From Listeria monocytogenes (GTDB lineage Bacteria; Bacillota; Bacilli; Lactobacillales; Listeriaceae): a stretch of DNA of 64,000 nt. Numbering within the stretch: the stretch's first letter is position 1; each line of letters opens with the position of its first letter. This document shows positions 41,374 through 50,781 of this stretch, one piece after another. The notes under the pieces are model-generated. The model saw nothing but the letters and a program-made list of their open reading frames with translations, did not search any database and was not told the DNA's origin. Made by a program: the position numbers and the translations under genes. The DNA is taken from NCBI RefSeq assembly GCF_013282665.1, contig NZ_CP054041.1:1656001-1720000 (forward strand), written 5' to 3'.

Positions 41374-41379
41374 TTTTTT

Positions 41380-42309
41380 ATGAAAGCGAAAAAGAGAAAA
41401 GAACAAACATTTCATGAGTATTTTAAAGAATGGGTAGATCTTTATAAAGTTGGAGCGATACGTTCAATTACCTTGCAAAAATACTATGTAACAGAACAAA
41501 AAATTCAAGAACTTGTACCTGATTTAAAAATAAAGGATCTAGATCGTTATACTTATCAGCAACTGCTAAATAGTTATGCACTTACTCATGAGAAACAAAC
41601 TACTATGGATTTCCATCATCATCTGAAAGGAGCTATTTTAGATGCTGTAGATGAAGGTGTGATTAGTCAAAACCCCACAAGAAAAATTGTGATTAAAGGA
41701 AAAGCACCACGATCTAAAAAAGCAAAATTTTTAAATCAATTTGAAGTACAAGCCTTATTAAAAGAATTAAATTTAAAGGAAAATATAAATTGGGATTGGT
41801 TTATTCTATTAATCATTAAAACTGGACTTCGATTTTCAGAAGCATTAGCTCTAACACCTTCAGACTTTGATTTTTCTACACAAAAAATTAATATTAATAA
41901 AACCTGGGATTACAAAATGGTTACTGGTTCTTTTCAACCGACAAAAAATGAATCTTCCAATAGAAAGATTCAAATTGATTGGCAATTAGCAATGCAATTT
42001 TCCCAGTTAATTAAAATGAAAGACCCTGATAAACCTATTTTTGTTAAAAGTAGAGTATTCAATTCTACTATTAATAATCGTTTAAAAGTATTGTGTGAGA
42101 ATGCAAATATACCAACTATCACAATCCATAGTTTACGACATACCCATGCATCTTTGCTATTATTTGCTGGAGTTTCAATTGCCAGTGTTGCGAATAGGTT
42201 AGGTCATTCAAGTATGACTACTACCCAAGAAACATACCTTCATATTATTCAGGAATTGGAAAATCAAGATAATGATAAAATTATACGCCATTTATCAATG
42301 TTAATGTGA
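41380..42309 (+). CDS. Tyrosine recombinase (putative hsdS invertase)
   Basis: Phage-integrase-family recombinase, 309 residues: N-terminal SAM-like core-binding domain (about 8-105) and catalytic domain with R151 (TGLRFSEAL), K189, H250 and R253 (HSLRHTH), H276 (LGHSS) and nucleophile Y286 (TQETYLHI). The complete catalytic set suggests activity. It lies between the expressed hsdS and the silent cassette, inside the segment flanked by the inverted repeats, as in other type I shufflons, so it most likely catalyses the inversion. The frame opens at 41341, but AGGAGG at 41368-41373 sets the ATG at 41380. Confidence 0.92.
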   Translation: MKAKKRKEQTFHEYFKEWVDLYKVGAIRSITLQKYYVTEQKIQELVPDLKIKDLDRYTYQQLLNSYALTHEKQTTMDFHHHLKGAILDAVDEGVISQNPTRKIVIKGKAPRSKKAKFLNQFEVQALLKELNLKENINWDWFILLIIKTGLRFSEALALTPSDFDFSTQKININKTWDYKMVTGSFQPTKNESSNRKIQIDWQLAMQFSQLIKMKDPDKPIFVKSRVFNSTINNRLKVLCENANIPTITIHSLRHTHASLLLFAGVSIASVANRLGHSSMTTTQETYLHIIQELENQDNDKIIRHLSMLM

Positions 42310-42946
42310 TTAATAATCCCCATCTCATAAAAATAGATGGGGATTAAATTATATAAACATATTTTGTAAATAGGATTTTTTTAAAGAAGAGAGTTTCTCC
42401 AGTTTATTTTGCTGAAAGGCAATTAAGTCGTCGATTTGTTGGGAAAAAGTTCCAATTTTTTGTTGTTCATTACTATTGGGCAAAGGAATAGGCATTTCAA
42501 AAAAAGTATCAGTATGAATTCTCTTTGCTCTTCTAGAACCATTAGCAATATTTCCTTGATATTTATAAAAGCGTACCAATGATACGTATTCTAATAAAAA
42601 TGTTTCATTTATACTTTCTTCAATATCAAATGCTGGAGAATCAAGAGTTGATTCATAACCATCTAACTCAAGTGGTACAATACCAAATGCTTGATTCAAA
42701 AAGTCTAACTTTCCATACATGAATTGTCCCGTTTTTCGAATATAGTACTGAGTAGCAGAACTGCCTGTGTAAATCTCTTCTTTAGGAACTACTCCTTTTC
42801 GCCAAAGTTTTACGGTCAATTTCTTCGCAAGACTACCATTTGAACCTTTAATCTTACTTTCTTTGAGAAATTCTCCAAGTATACGCTGTTCCCAAATATC
42901 ATCAAAATCATCAAACCGAATCTTAGGAATATTCTCCCCACGTTTT

Positions 42947-43062
42947 GGGAACATTTGCTGTAAGAACCCTTTCTTCATCAGCTTTAAAGCATCTAACTTA
43001 CGCTGATGAAGAGCGATAGTATTGTCAAGTTGTTTGAAAAAGTCACCTATTTTTTGTTGTTC
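42947..43062 (-). repeat. Inversion repeat 2, right copy (116 bp)
   Basis: Reverse complement of 40589-40704 with four mismatches; 42947-43011 is identical to 40640-40704. Confidence 0.93.
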
Positions 43063-43500
43063 TTTTAATTTAGGAATATATAAAGCAAATCTAGCATACT
43101 CTTGAGCATTAATTCCTGGTTGGCCTGATCTCTGAGAAGTAACCTGAATAAAATTATTATACCTTTCTGTTAAAGTGCTTTGAAAGATAAAACTGACATT
43201 ATATTCATGTTTGATTTTTGCTCTTATTAGAAACCCAGCAAAAAATACTTTGCCATCTATTTTATTGTAACAATAAGATTTTCCAGTACTTGCTCCTGTT
43301 CTCGCTAAGAGAATATCACCCTCTTCTAATAAGTAATGATTTAGGTTATCTAAACTTATATCTGGGGAGGTTAGATTATCTTGATTAAATACATGAGAAC
43401 TTTCATCAATATCTGTAATTCGAATATATTTATTTTCTCCATCATATGTTTTAGAACTTGCATTAAGGCCATATTCGAAGGAATTCGCAATTTCACCTAA

Positions 43501-43519
43501 CTTACGCTGTTCCCAAGCT
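43501..43519 (-). repeat. Inversion repeat 1, right copy
   Basis: CTTACGCTGTTCCCAAGCT on the plus strand, the exact reverse complement of 40141-40159. Confidence 0.95.
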
Positions 43520-43556
43520 CGAAATGGTAAGTTGAAGTAGTGAGAAATTACATAAA

Positions 43557-43583
43557 AAAGAGGCAACACAAGCTGCCTCTTTC
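43557..43583 (-). terminator. Intrinsic terminator of first GH4 gene
   Basis: AGAGGCA pairs with TGCCTCT; on the minus strand six T follow. It marks the right edge of the R-M island. Confidence 0.85.
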
Positions 43584-43625
43584 AAAAAACTATATTACTT
43601 AAAAATATCTGTATTTACATTTTAC

Positions 43626-44942
43626 TTATTTAAAGAAATTCGGTAAATACTCTTTATGCGCTTCTAAAAGTTCATCCAGCATTTCGCGGGCTACAGATTC
43701 GCTTGGAGTTAGTGGGTTGATTGTCATTGCAAGGAGTGCTTTGTCGTAATCACCAGTAACTGCTGCTTCGGCTGTTAGGCGCTCGAAAGTTTTGATTTCT
43801 TGGATGATGCCATTGATAGCGATTGGAAGGCGTCCGCTTGCTAGTGGGATTGGACCTTGGCGAGTGATAACACAGTTTGTTTCTACTGCGGAATCAGGGT
43901 CGATATCAAGAATAGCACCATTGTTACGAGTATTAACGATTTGAATATCGCGTTTGTCGTTGTAGATAGAGTTAATTAGGTTACATGCTGCTTCACTGTA
44001 GTAAGCGCCGCCACGTTGTTCTAATTGTTTTGGTTTTTCAGCAAGTTCTTCTTGTTTGTAAAGCTCAAATAGTTCCGCTTCTACTTTTTTAACAACTTCT
44101 GCACGAGTACCATGTTCTGCGTATGCGCGAGCTTGGTCTTCTAGTTGTTGTTTTGTTTGCCAGTAGTAGCGCAAGTAGTCGATTGGAATCATGTTTAGTG
44201 TACGTAAGAACGTTTTGTCCCAACCAGTTGCGTTGATGTTTTTAAGGCTTGAGCCAGCTTCATCTTCTGTCATTTTGAAAACAACATCTTTTGTTACATC
44301 TTTGCCATTATGATAAACAGTTTTCGCGAATACCATGTGGTTTAGACCAACGAATTCTACGTAAATTTCAGAAACGTCTACGCCAAGAGTTTCAGCGATA
44401 TTGCGTTCGATGCCGATAGGGCCATTACATAAACCGACCACTTTCTTTTGGTTACTGTAACGAAGAACTGCTTCTGTTACCATTCCTGCAGGGTTAGCAA
44501 AGTTGATTAACCAAGCATTTGGGCAAAGGCGTTCCATGTCTTTACAAATATCTAAAATAACTGGGATTGTGCGAAGTCCTTTGAACATGCCGCCTGGTCC
44601 GTTTGTTTCTTGACCAACTACGCCATATGAATTCGGAATGCGCTCATCTTTCACACGCGCGTCTAGTAAACCTACACGTAATTGTGTTGTTACGAAATCA
44701 GCGTCCTTTAAAGCTTCTTCGCGGTCTAGTGTTAAATGTACTTTCATGTCAACGCCAGCTTTTTCTACCATACGTTTTGCTAAATTACCAACGATTTCTA
44801 ATTTTTCACGGCCAGCTTCTACGTCGACTAACCATAGTTCACGAACTGGTAATTCGTCTTGACGTTTAATAAATCCTTCGATTAGTTCAGGTGTATAACT
44901 TGATCCGCCACCAATAGTTGCGATTTTAATACCTTTAGTCAT
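43626..44942 (-). CDS. Family 4 6-phospho-beta-glucosidase
   Basis: NAD- and metal-dependent glycosidase of 438 residues that hydrolyses phosphorylated disaccharides taken up by a PTS. Seen: N-terminal NAD-binding KIATIGGGSSYTPELIEGF, the TTQLRVG and RIPNSYGVVGQETNGPGG segments, the metal-binding cysteine in VVGLCNGPIGIERN, and GLNHMVF histidine. It is divergent from an RpiR regulator, its likely controller. A paralog lies at 60251-61573, with a different regulator. No PTS genes adjoin. GGAGGTATAAAT precedes the ATG. Confidence 0.92.
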   Translation of the reverse strand: MTKGIKIATIGGGSSYTPELIEGFIKRQDELPVRELWLVDVEAGREKLEIVGNLAKRMVEKAGVDMKVHLTLDREEALKDADFVTTQLRVGLLDARVKDERIPNSYGVVGQETNGPGGMFKGLRTIPVILDICKDMERLCPNAWLINFANPAGMVTEAVLRYSNQKKVVGLCNGPIGIERNIAETLGVDVSEIYVEFVGLNHMVFAKTVYHNGKDVTKDVVFKMTEDEAGSSLKNINATGWDKTFLRTLNMIPIDYLRYYWQTKQQLEDQARAYAEHGTRAEVVKKVEAELFELYKQEELAEKPKQLEQRGGAYYSEAACNLINSIYNDKRDIQIVNTRNNGAILDIDPDSAVETNCVITRQGPIPLASGRLPIAINGIIQEIKTFERLTAEAAVTGDYDKALLAMTINPLTPSESVAREMLDELLEAHKEYLPNFFK

Positions 44943-45143
44943 TATTTATACCTCCAAGGATATTTTTTTGAAAAGGCTTACTTATTTGGTATCACCTTTT
45001 CTTCTCACAGTTATAGTATAGGAATTTTATGAAAAAATAGCTAGTATTTGACGAGCTTTAGGTAAGGATTTTCTAAGTAGGAACTTGTCACATTTGAGTA
45101 ACGAGGTGTTACATGGTAAAATAAAGCGAAAAGAGGTGCGGAA

Positions 45144-45896
45144 ATGCTTTTTTTGGATAAAAATTTGGAATTAAATGATACGGAATTAGATATTTATAAT
45201 TATATTGTGGCGAATTTAGATAAGGTTGTTTATATGCGGATTCGTGATTTGGCGACGGAAGCGCATGTGAGTACGACGACAATTCTACGTTTTTGCCGAA
45301 AATTTGGTTGTAATGGTTTTTCGGAGTTTCGCGTGAAGTTGCAGCTTTATTTGGAAGAGCAGAAGTTGGCGCAAATCGATATGGCGGATGAGACGACGTA
45401 TATTGATTTTCTGAAACGGACGGCGCAACCGGAGTTTAAAGCGCAAATTCAAAACGCAGTAGAAATTCTTCGTGACCGCGAACTGGTTTTATTTGCTGGG
45501 GTTGGTTCATCGGGCGTAATTGCTGAATATGGCGCGATTTATTTTTCGTCATTATTTACGCTGGCGCTACATATTGAAGATCCGCTTAACCACCCGTTTT
45601 ACCATTTATCGAGCAAATTATCCGATAAAATCTGCATGATTGCGATTTCAGTGGAAGGGGAAAATGAAGACATCATTCGTTATATTCACCAACTGAAAGC
45701 GCAAAATTGCAAAGTGATTTCGATTACGAACAGCGCAAAATCAACTATTGCGAGGCTCTCTGACGCGAACATCGCTTATTATATTAATAAGGAAATGTAC
45801 CAGGAAGCGAATATCACGTCCCAACTACCGGCACTATATACAATTGAAAATATTGCCCGGGAAATAAGAACGCAAATTGATAAAGAAAAAATGTAA
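45144..45896 (+). CDS. RpiR-family transcriptional regulator
   Basis: Protein of 250 residues: N-terminal HTH of the RpiR type ('NDTELDIYNYIVANLDKVVYMRIRDLATEAHVSTTTILRFCRKFG', residues about 10-55) and a C-terminal SIS sugar-phosphate-binding domain (about 105-230; LVLFAGVGSSGVIAEYGAI, ISVEGENEDIIRYIHQL, ISITNSAKSTIARLSD). It is divergent from the GH4 gene across 200 bases and probably senses the phosphorylated sugar that the glycosidase consumes. It has its own terminator. AAGAGGTGCG precedes the ATG. Confidence 0.9.
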   Translation: MLFLDKNLELNDTELDIYNYIVANLDKVVYMRIRDLATEAHVSTTTILRFCRKFGCNGFSEFRVKLQLYLEEQKLAQIDMADETTYIDFLKRTAQPEFKAQIQNAVEILRDRELVLFAGVGSSGVIAEYGAIYFSSLFTLALHIEDPLNHPFYHLSSKLSDKICMIAISVEGENEDIIRYIHQLKAQNCKVISITNSAKSTIARLSDANIAYYINKEMYQEANITSQLPALYTIENIAREIRTQIDKEKM

Positions 45897-45902
45897 AAAG
45901 CT

Positions 45903-45937
45903 AAGTTTTGCTTGGAGTTCCGGGCAAAACTTTTTTT
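45903..45937 (+). terminator. Intrinsic terminator after rpiR-type gene
   Basis: AAGTTTTGC pairs with GCAAAACTT, then T-rich. Confidence 0.9.
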
Positions 45938-46002
45938 GTAACAAAATTGTCACTTACGAAGAATTTTTTAATTTGCTACGATAGTTCTTTGGAGGTGAAA
46001 TT

Positions 46003-46446
46003 ATGTACAGTAATAGGAAAGAGAAGGTCGTTTTTACACTTATTATGTGTTCTTTGATGATTTTATGCATGAGCTCTTATAATATCTTTCTTGAAAATGG
46101 TATTGGTACAGATTCTTTATTGATTGTTTTAAAAGCATTTGTCCCGTTTCTTTTTATTGGATTTTTATTAGACTTTTTTGTTGTCGGAAAAATAGCGAAT
46201 CGCCTGCACGCCCTTTTGGTTAGTGAAGATGCTTCGAAATTTAAAAAAATCATTATGATGCAACTATTAATGGTTACATTTATGTGTGTGCTTATGTCGA
46301 CGCTTAGCCTGATTGTGAATCAAGGCGAATGGAGTCATTTAGGTTTTCTCATTTTACGCAATTATTTTGTGGCTTTATTTTTGCAAGTCTTTATCGTTTC
46401 ACCATTTGTGCGGTTAATTAGTCCGCGAATTTTTGCCCTTTTGTAA
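46003..46446 (+). CDS. DUF2798 membrane protein
   Basis: Protein of 147 residues with four membrane segments (about 10-30, 42-62, 85-107 and 118-138), in the DUF2798 pattern of two hairpins, each with an internal polar residue ('MCSLMILCMSSYNIFLENG' and 'VTFMCVLMSTLSLIVNQG'). Function is unknown. It is monocistronic between its own start (GGAGGTG) and a terminator shared with the convergent SulP gene. Confidence 0.82.
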   Translation: MYSNRKEKVVFTLIMCSLMILCMSSYNIFLENGIGTDSLLIVLKAFVPFLFIGFLLDFFVVGKIANRLHALLVSEDASKFKKIIMMQLLMVTFMCVLMSTLSLIVNQGEWSHLGFLILRNYFVALFLQVFIVSPFVRLISPRIFALL

Positions 46447-46451
46447 AAAGG

Positions 46452-46486
46452 AAAAAACGCTTAGCCTCGGCTAAGCGTTTTGTTAT
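46452..46486. terminator. Bidirectional terminator
   Basis: AAACGCTTAGCC pairs with GGCTAAGCGTTT over a 2-base loop, flanked by A and T runs. Confidence 0.92.
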
Positions 46487-48144
46487 TTATGTTCGGCATA
46501 ATAAGCATCGAGCGCGTCTTCCACGGTTTTCTTCGTGTAGCCGTTATCGATAATATAGCCAAGATCATGTTTTCTAAAACTAGTTTTCAAATGATCGATT
46601 AGGTCAGCGAAGTAATATTCAATTTCTCTGTCATCGAGCCATTTGAGCAAGTCTTTCATTGATTCGGTTGCGGTTGTATCGATATTAATAATCGCACTCG
46701 CTTCAAAAATGACTAGTTTTGTATCATCTTGGACTGCTTCTTTTAAGCCATCTGCGAATTTGTTAAAATTCCCGAAGAAAAGAGAAGCGCTATAACGATA
46801 AATGACAACATTTGGAATTGGTTTTGCTTCTGGTTTACGTTTTAAATCGAAATAACCATGGCGTCCTTCGATTACTCCAAGAATCGCAATTGGTGATTTC
46901 ATCGAACGACTTACTACGTTAATGAATGATAGGAAAATACCAAGTAGTACCCCAAAAATAACGCCAACTAAAAGAGTCCCAAGTGCTGCAACAATCCAAA
47001 CAGTTGCTTCACGACGAGAAACTTTGAATAAACCTTTTAACACATCTACATCAATAATACCTACAAGGGCAGCAAATACGATGCCTGAAAGAACTGGTTG
47101 GGGCATATAGTAAAGTAGTCCACTTAGGAAGGCAACGATTAGCGCAATAATGGTTGCAGCAACGATAGAAACCATTTGCGTTTTACCACGAAATTGTTCG
47201 TTAGCGGCAGTTCTTGATACGCTGGCACTTGCCGGGGAACAACCAGAAAACGCAGCGACGAAATTAGAAATCCCGTAAGCAAATAACTCACGATTATCAT
47301 CAATCGTATATTTGTTTCTCATGGCAAAACTTTCACTTGGCAAAAGCGAACCAGCAAAAGTTGCGATGGCGCAGACTAGACCCCCGCCAATTGCCATTGC
47401 CCACGAGCTTGCACCAAAATCTGGAAGTGCTAGCGAAGGGAAACCAACTGGAATTTTACCGACAATATCGACATTATATTGATCTAATTTAAAGAAATAA
47501 GCAGCCATTGTTCCAAGTATTAAAACAACAAGAGACATAGGGATTTTTGGTATAACTTTTTTACAAGTAATAACAATAATGACTGTAACTACGCCCATGG
47601 CAAATGAAATCCAATTGGACTGGAAAAACTGTCCGAAAATAATGCCTAGACTAGAAAAGAAACTATCTCCGCTTTCTTTTAGGCCCATTATCTTAGGAAT
47701 TTGTCCCATGATGATGGATACACTAAGGCCGGAAATGAATCCACTAAGAACTGGGGCTGATATGTATTTTGCGAAACGTCCTAATTTTAATACGGAGAAA
47801 AGAACTAAAAATGCTGCACAAAAGAATGCGAGAATTGGGGCAAGCGCGATAGCTTCTTTAGATCCCGCAGCAAGTCCAGCTGTTCCTAAAATGATGGATC
47901 CTGTGATAGCACTTGCTGTTGCATCAATTCCGAAAATAAGTTGCGGTGAACTGGCAAATATAACATAGGCAATAACCGGTAAAAATGACGCATATAATCC
48001 ATAAATGGGTGGAAGCCCTGCTACTTGTGCATATCCCATTGCAACTGGAATCGTCAGCGCAGCAACACCAACACCTGAAATGACATCATTTCGTAAATAG
48101 GATATTTTGTACCCATTTAATGAAAGTAAGATGTGTTTAAACAT
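46483..48144 (-). CDS. SulP-family anion transporter with STAS domain
   Basis: Membrane transporter of 553 residues. The SulP core has about 12-14 membrane segments (residues about 20-410; 'VAALTIPVAMGYAQVAGLPPIYGLYASFLPVIAY' is the family signature) and a C-terminal cytoplasmic STAS domain (about 435-545; LVIFEASAIINIDTTATESMKDLLKWL). Often annotated as a sulfate permease, but homologs carry sulfate, bicarbonate or other anions, and the ion is undetermined. On the minus strand upstream, GGGGTAAA at about 48223-48216 may be a sigma-B -10, which would place it in the stress regulon; that is tentative. Confidence 0.9.
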   Translation of the reverse strand: MFKHILLSLNGYKISYLRNDVISGVGVAALTIPVAMGYAQVAGLPPIYGLYASFLPVIAYVIFASSPQLIFGIDATASAITGSIILGTAGLAAGSKEAIALAPILAFFCAAFLVLFSVLKLGRFAKYISAPVLSGFISGLSVSIIMGQIPKIMGLKESGDSFFSSLGIIFGQFFQSNWISFAMGVVTVIIVITCKKVIPKIPMSLVVLILGTMAAYFFKLDQYNVDIVGKIPVGFPSLALPDFGASSWAMAIGGGLVCAIATFAGSLLPSESFAMRNKYTIDDNRELFAYGISNFVAAFSGCSPASASVSRTAANEQFRGKTQMVSIVAATIIALIVAFLSGLLYYMPQPVLSGIVFAALVGIIDVDVLKGLFKVSRREATVWIVAALGTLLVGVIFGVLLGIFLSFINVVSRSMKSPIAILGVIEGRHGYFDLKRKPEAKPIPNVVIYRYSASLFFGNFNKFADGLKEAVQDDTKLVIFEASAIINIDTTATESMKDLLKWLDDREIEYYFADLIDHLKTSFRKHDLGYIIDNGYTKKTVEDALDAYYAEHK

Positions 48145-48286
48145 AAGTTCCTCCCTTGAAATGTATTTTATTCTTTATTTTACATCGTAGATACATATTG
48201 ATAAATCTTATACTATTTACCCCGTTCTTTGTTGTACAAATCCTCTTTTACAGTGATTATTTAAATTAATTTTAGGAAGCTTATTC

Positions 48287-48325
48287 AAAAAGCCACGATT
48301 TCTTTTTAGGAAATCGTGGCTTTTT

Positions 48326-48327
<2 letters not shown>
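48287..48327. terminator. Terminator at end of MerR-family gene
   Basis: AAAAAGCCACGATTTC pairs with GAAATCGTGGCTTTTT over 7 bases. Confidence 0.92.
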
Positions 48328-49087
<760 letters not shown>

Positions 49088-49089
49088 TT

Positions 49090-49120
49090 ACTATAAGCTA
49101 TGACGCTGCGTAATAGTCAA
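49090..49120 (-). promoter_or_regulatory. MerR-type promoter with 19-base spacer and dyad
   Basis: Minus strand TTGACT (49115-49120) and TATAGT (49090-49095) are 19 bases apart. The spacer is an imperfect dyad, CTATTACGC and GCGTCATAG, as for MerR-type autoactivation. Confidence 0.8.
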
Positions 49121-49305
49121 GCATGATTTTGTGTTTATTATACTCTTTTTAGTGGAAAAGGGTGGAAGGCAAATAAGTTGTAGCCAACTTCTTTTAACAA
49201 AATGAATAAAAGCATGGAAAAAAAGGAAACATTCTCGTATAATGAAATGTAAATGTGTCGAATTTGTGACATTGGTCTATCGAGAATTAAGAAGGGGATA
49301 GCATC

Positions 49306-50781
49306 ATGAAAGGGAAAATCAAATCCAGTAGTATGTGGCTATGGCACCATCTTACACCGCAAATATTTGCGGTTATTTGTGTTTTTATTATCACGCTCAT
49401 AGCGCTTTTTGTGCCACCGTATATTGGTATGGCTGATAATGGAGACTTTTTCCGAATCTTCTCGAGTAATGGTTTATTTGTCAATAATACGAATTATGAT
49501 GCGCTGCAATTTGGGCATTTTGTGAAGGAGTTTGGGATTTATCAGTACTTTAATGAAAACCAAGTAGCTATTTACTCCTCGCAAAGTATCTTTATTCAAA
49601 TGGCGCTTCTTTTAAATAAGCTTTTTTGGTCGACTACTGTTTTTGATGTGCGTTTTTTAGGTGGGTTGCAATTAGCGCTTCTTTTACCGGCAATTTATTT
49701 GTTAGTGGCGGGCTTAACGGCGAAAATGAAAGGCTGGCCGGGGTATGTGGTTGCGGTGCTGACCGTATTTATTTTCGCAGATACGGCTTATACCGCTTAT
49801 TTTAATTCGTTTTTTAGTGAAGGGCTTATTTTAATCATGATCCTGTATATTTCGGCGGGATTTTTGCTTTTATATCAGCATAAATATAATGATTATGCGA
49901 TGCTAGGTTTGATTTTTGTGGCATCCCTTATTTTAATTACGGCCAAACAGCAAAATGCGCCGATTGCGGTGGTTATTGCTGTTTGTGGAATACTCGTATT
50001 TTTCATCCGGAAAAATCGTGCATTTCGAATCTCAGCTGCGGCTACTTTTTTTGTTATTTTCTTGAGTGGGGTCGTGATGTACGCCTTTATTCCTGGCGAG
50101 TTTGTAACGATAAATCAGTACCAAACGATGACGCGTGGTGTGCTACTTGATTCAGAAAATCCGGAGAAATCACTCGAAGAAATGGGCATGAATTCTGAAT
50201 TTGCTTTACTCAAAGGAACGAATTTTTATCAAAAATATAAAATGATTGATTTAGACTCCAAACTGATGGAAAAGGAATTTTATCCTAATTATAATTTTGT
50301 TACGGTTTTGAGTTATTATTTGGAAAATCCAAAACAATTTGGGAAAATGCTTGATTTATCCGCACAAAATAGTTTTTCAATTCGTCCATTTGAGATGGGG
50401 AATTTTGAAAAGGGAACAGGGTACAAATTCAAAGAGAAAACGCATTTCTTCTCAGCTTATAGTGATGTAAAAGAAAAATTGGCTCCAGCGAAATTTACGT
50501 TTTTAATTTTATGGGCGCTTGTTTTTCTAATTTGTTATGGGGTGAGTGCTTTTAAACATTTCCGGGAGAAAAATATTCGCGGAATGCTTTTATTTGATTT
50601 AGTTGTTTTGCTGATTGGTTCTGGGTTTGCGGTGATTTTAGTGACGATAGTTGGCGACGGGGAAGCGGATTTAACGAAACATAATTTCTTATTTAATGTG
50701 TGCTTTGATTTGACGATGTTAATTGGGGCGGCGTCTCTGCTCGAAGTTTATTTGAAGAAGAGGGGTGAGCGGAATGCGTAA
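49306..50781 (+). CDS. pssA: Exopolysaccharide operon membrane protein PssA
   Basis: Polytopic membrane protein of 491 residues with about ten hydrophobic segments and a large extracytoplasmic region (about 260-385). It has the general layout of GT-C-type membrane glycosyltransferases (acidic DNGDFFRIFSSNG loop after the first segment), so it may add the side-chain sugar. That function is inference; its place as first gene of the five-gene pss operon is what identifies it. TATAAT at 49238-49243 is the likely -10. Its end overlaps the pssB start by eight bases. Confidence 0.82.
   Translation: MKGKIKSSSMWLWHHLTPQIFAVICVFIITLIALFVPPYIGMADNGDFFRIFSSNGLFVNNTNYDALQFGHFVKEFGIYQYFNENQVAIYSSQSIFIQMALLLNKLFWSTTVFDVRFLGGLQLALLLPAIYLLVAGLTAKMKGWPGYVVAVLTVFIFADTAYTAYFNSFFSEGLILIMILYISAGFLLLYQHKYNDYAMLGLIFVASLILITAKQQNAPIAVVIAVCGILVFFIRKNRAFRISAAATFFVIFLSGVVMYAFIPGEFVTINQYQTMTRGVLLDSENPEKSLEEMGMNSEFALLKGTNFYQKYKMIDLDSKLMEKEFYPNYNFVTVLSYYLENPKQFGKMLDLSAQNSFSIRPFEMGNFEKGTGYKFKEKTHFFSAYSDVKEKLAPAKFTFLILWALVFLICYGVSAFKHFREKNIRGMLLFDLVVLLIGSGFAVILVTIVGDGEADLTKHNFLFNVCFDLTMLIGAASLLEVYLKKRGERNA

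Larger units (their letters stand above)
42349..43530 (-). pseudogene. Silent inverted hsdS cassette
   Basis: A second hsdS body on the opposite strand, lacking the true N-terminus: the in-frame sequence before AWEQRKLGEI (MLPLFYVISHYFNLPFR) is not HsdS-like and has no ribosome site. It has its own domain 1 (starting KLGEIANSFEYGLNASSKTYDG), a conserved helix nearly identical to that of the expressed copy, a different domain 2 and the ending LKKSYLQNMFI. It is not decay: the frame is intact, so it is a store of alternative recognition domains. Inversion at repeat 1 fuses it in frame to the hsdS start. Confidence 0.88.

Noticed and set aside
43531..43569. The GTG-initiated N-terminal extension of the inverted hsdS frame, as a real start.
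   Set aside because: It is not HsdS-like, has no ribosome site and lies outside the inverted repeat; the cassette needs inversion to gain a true start.
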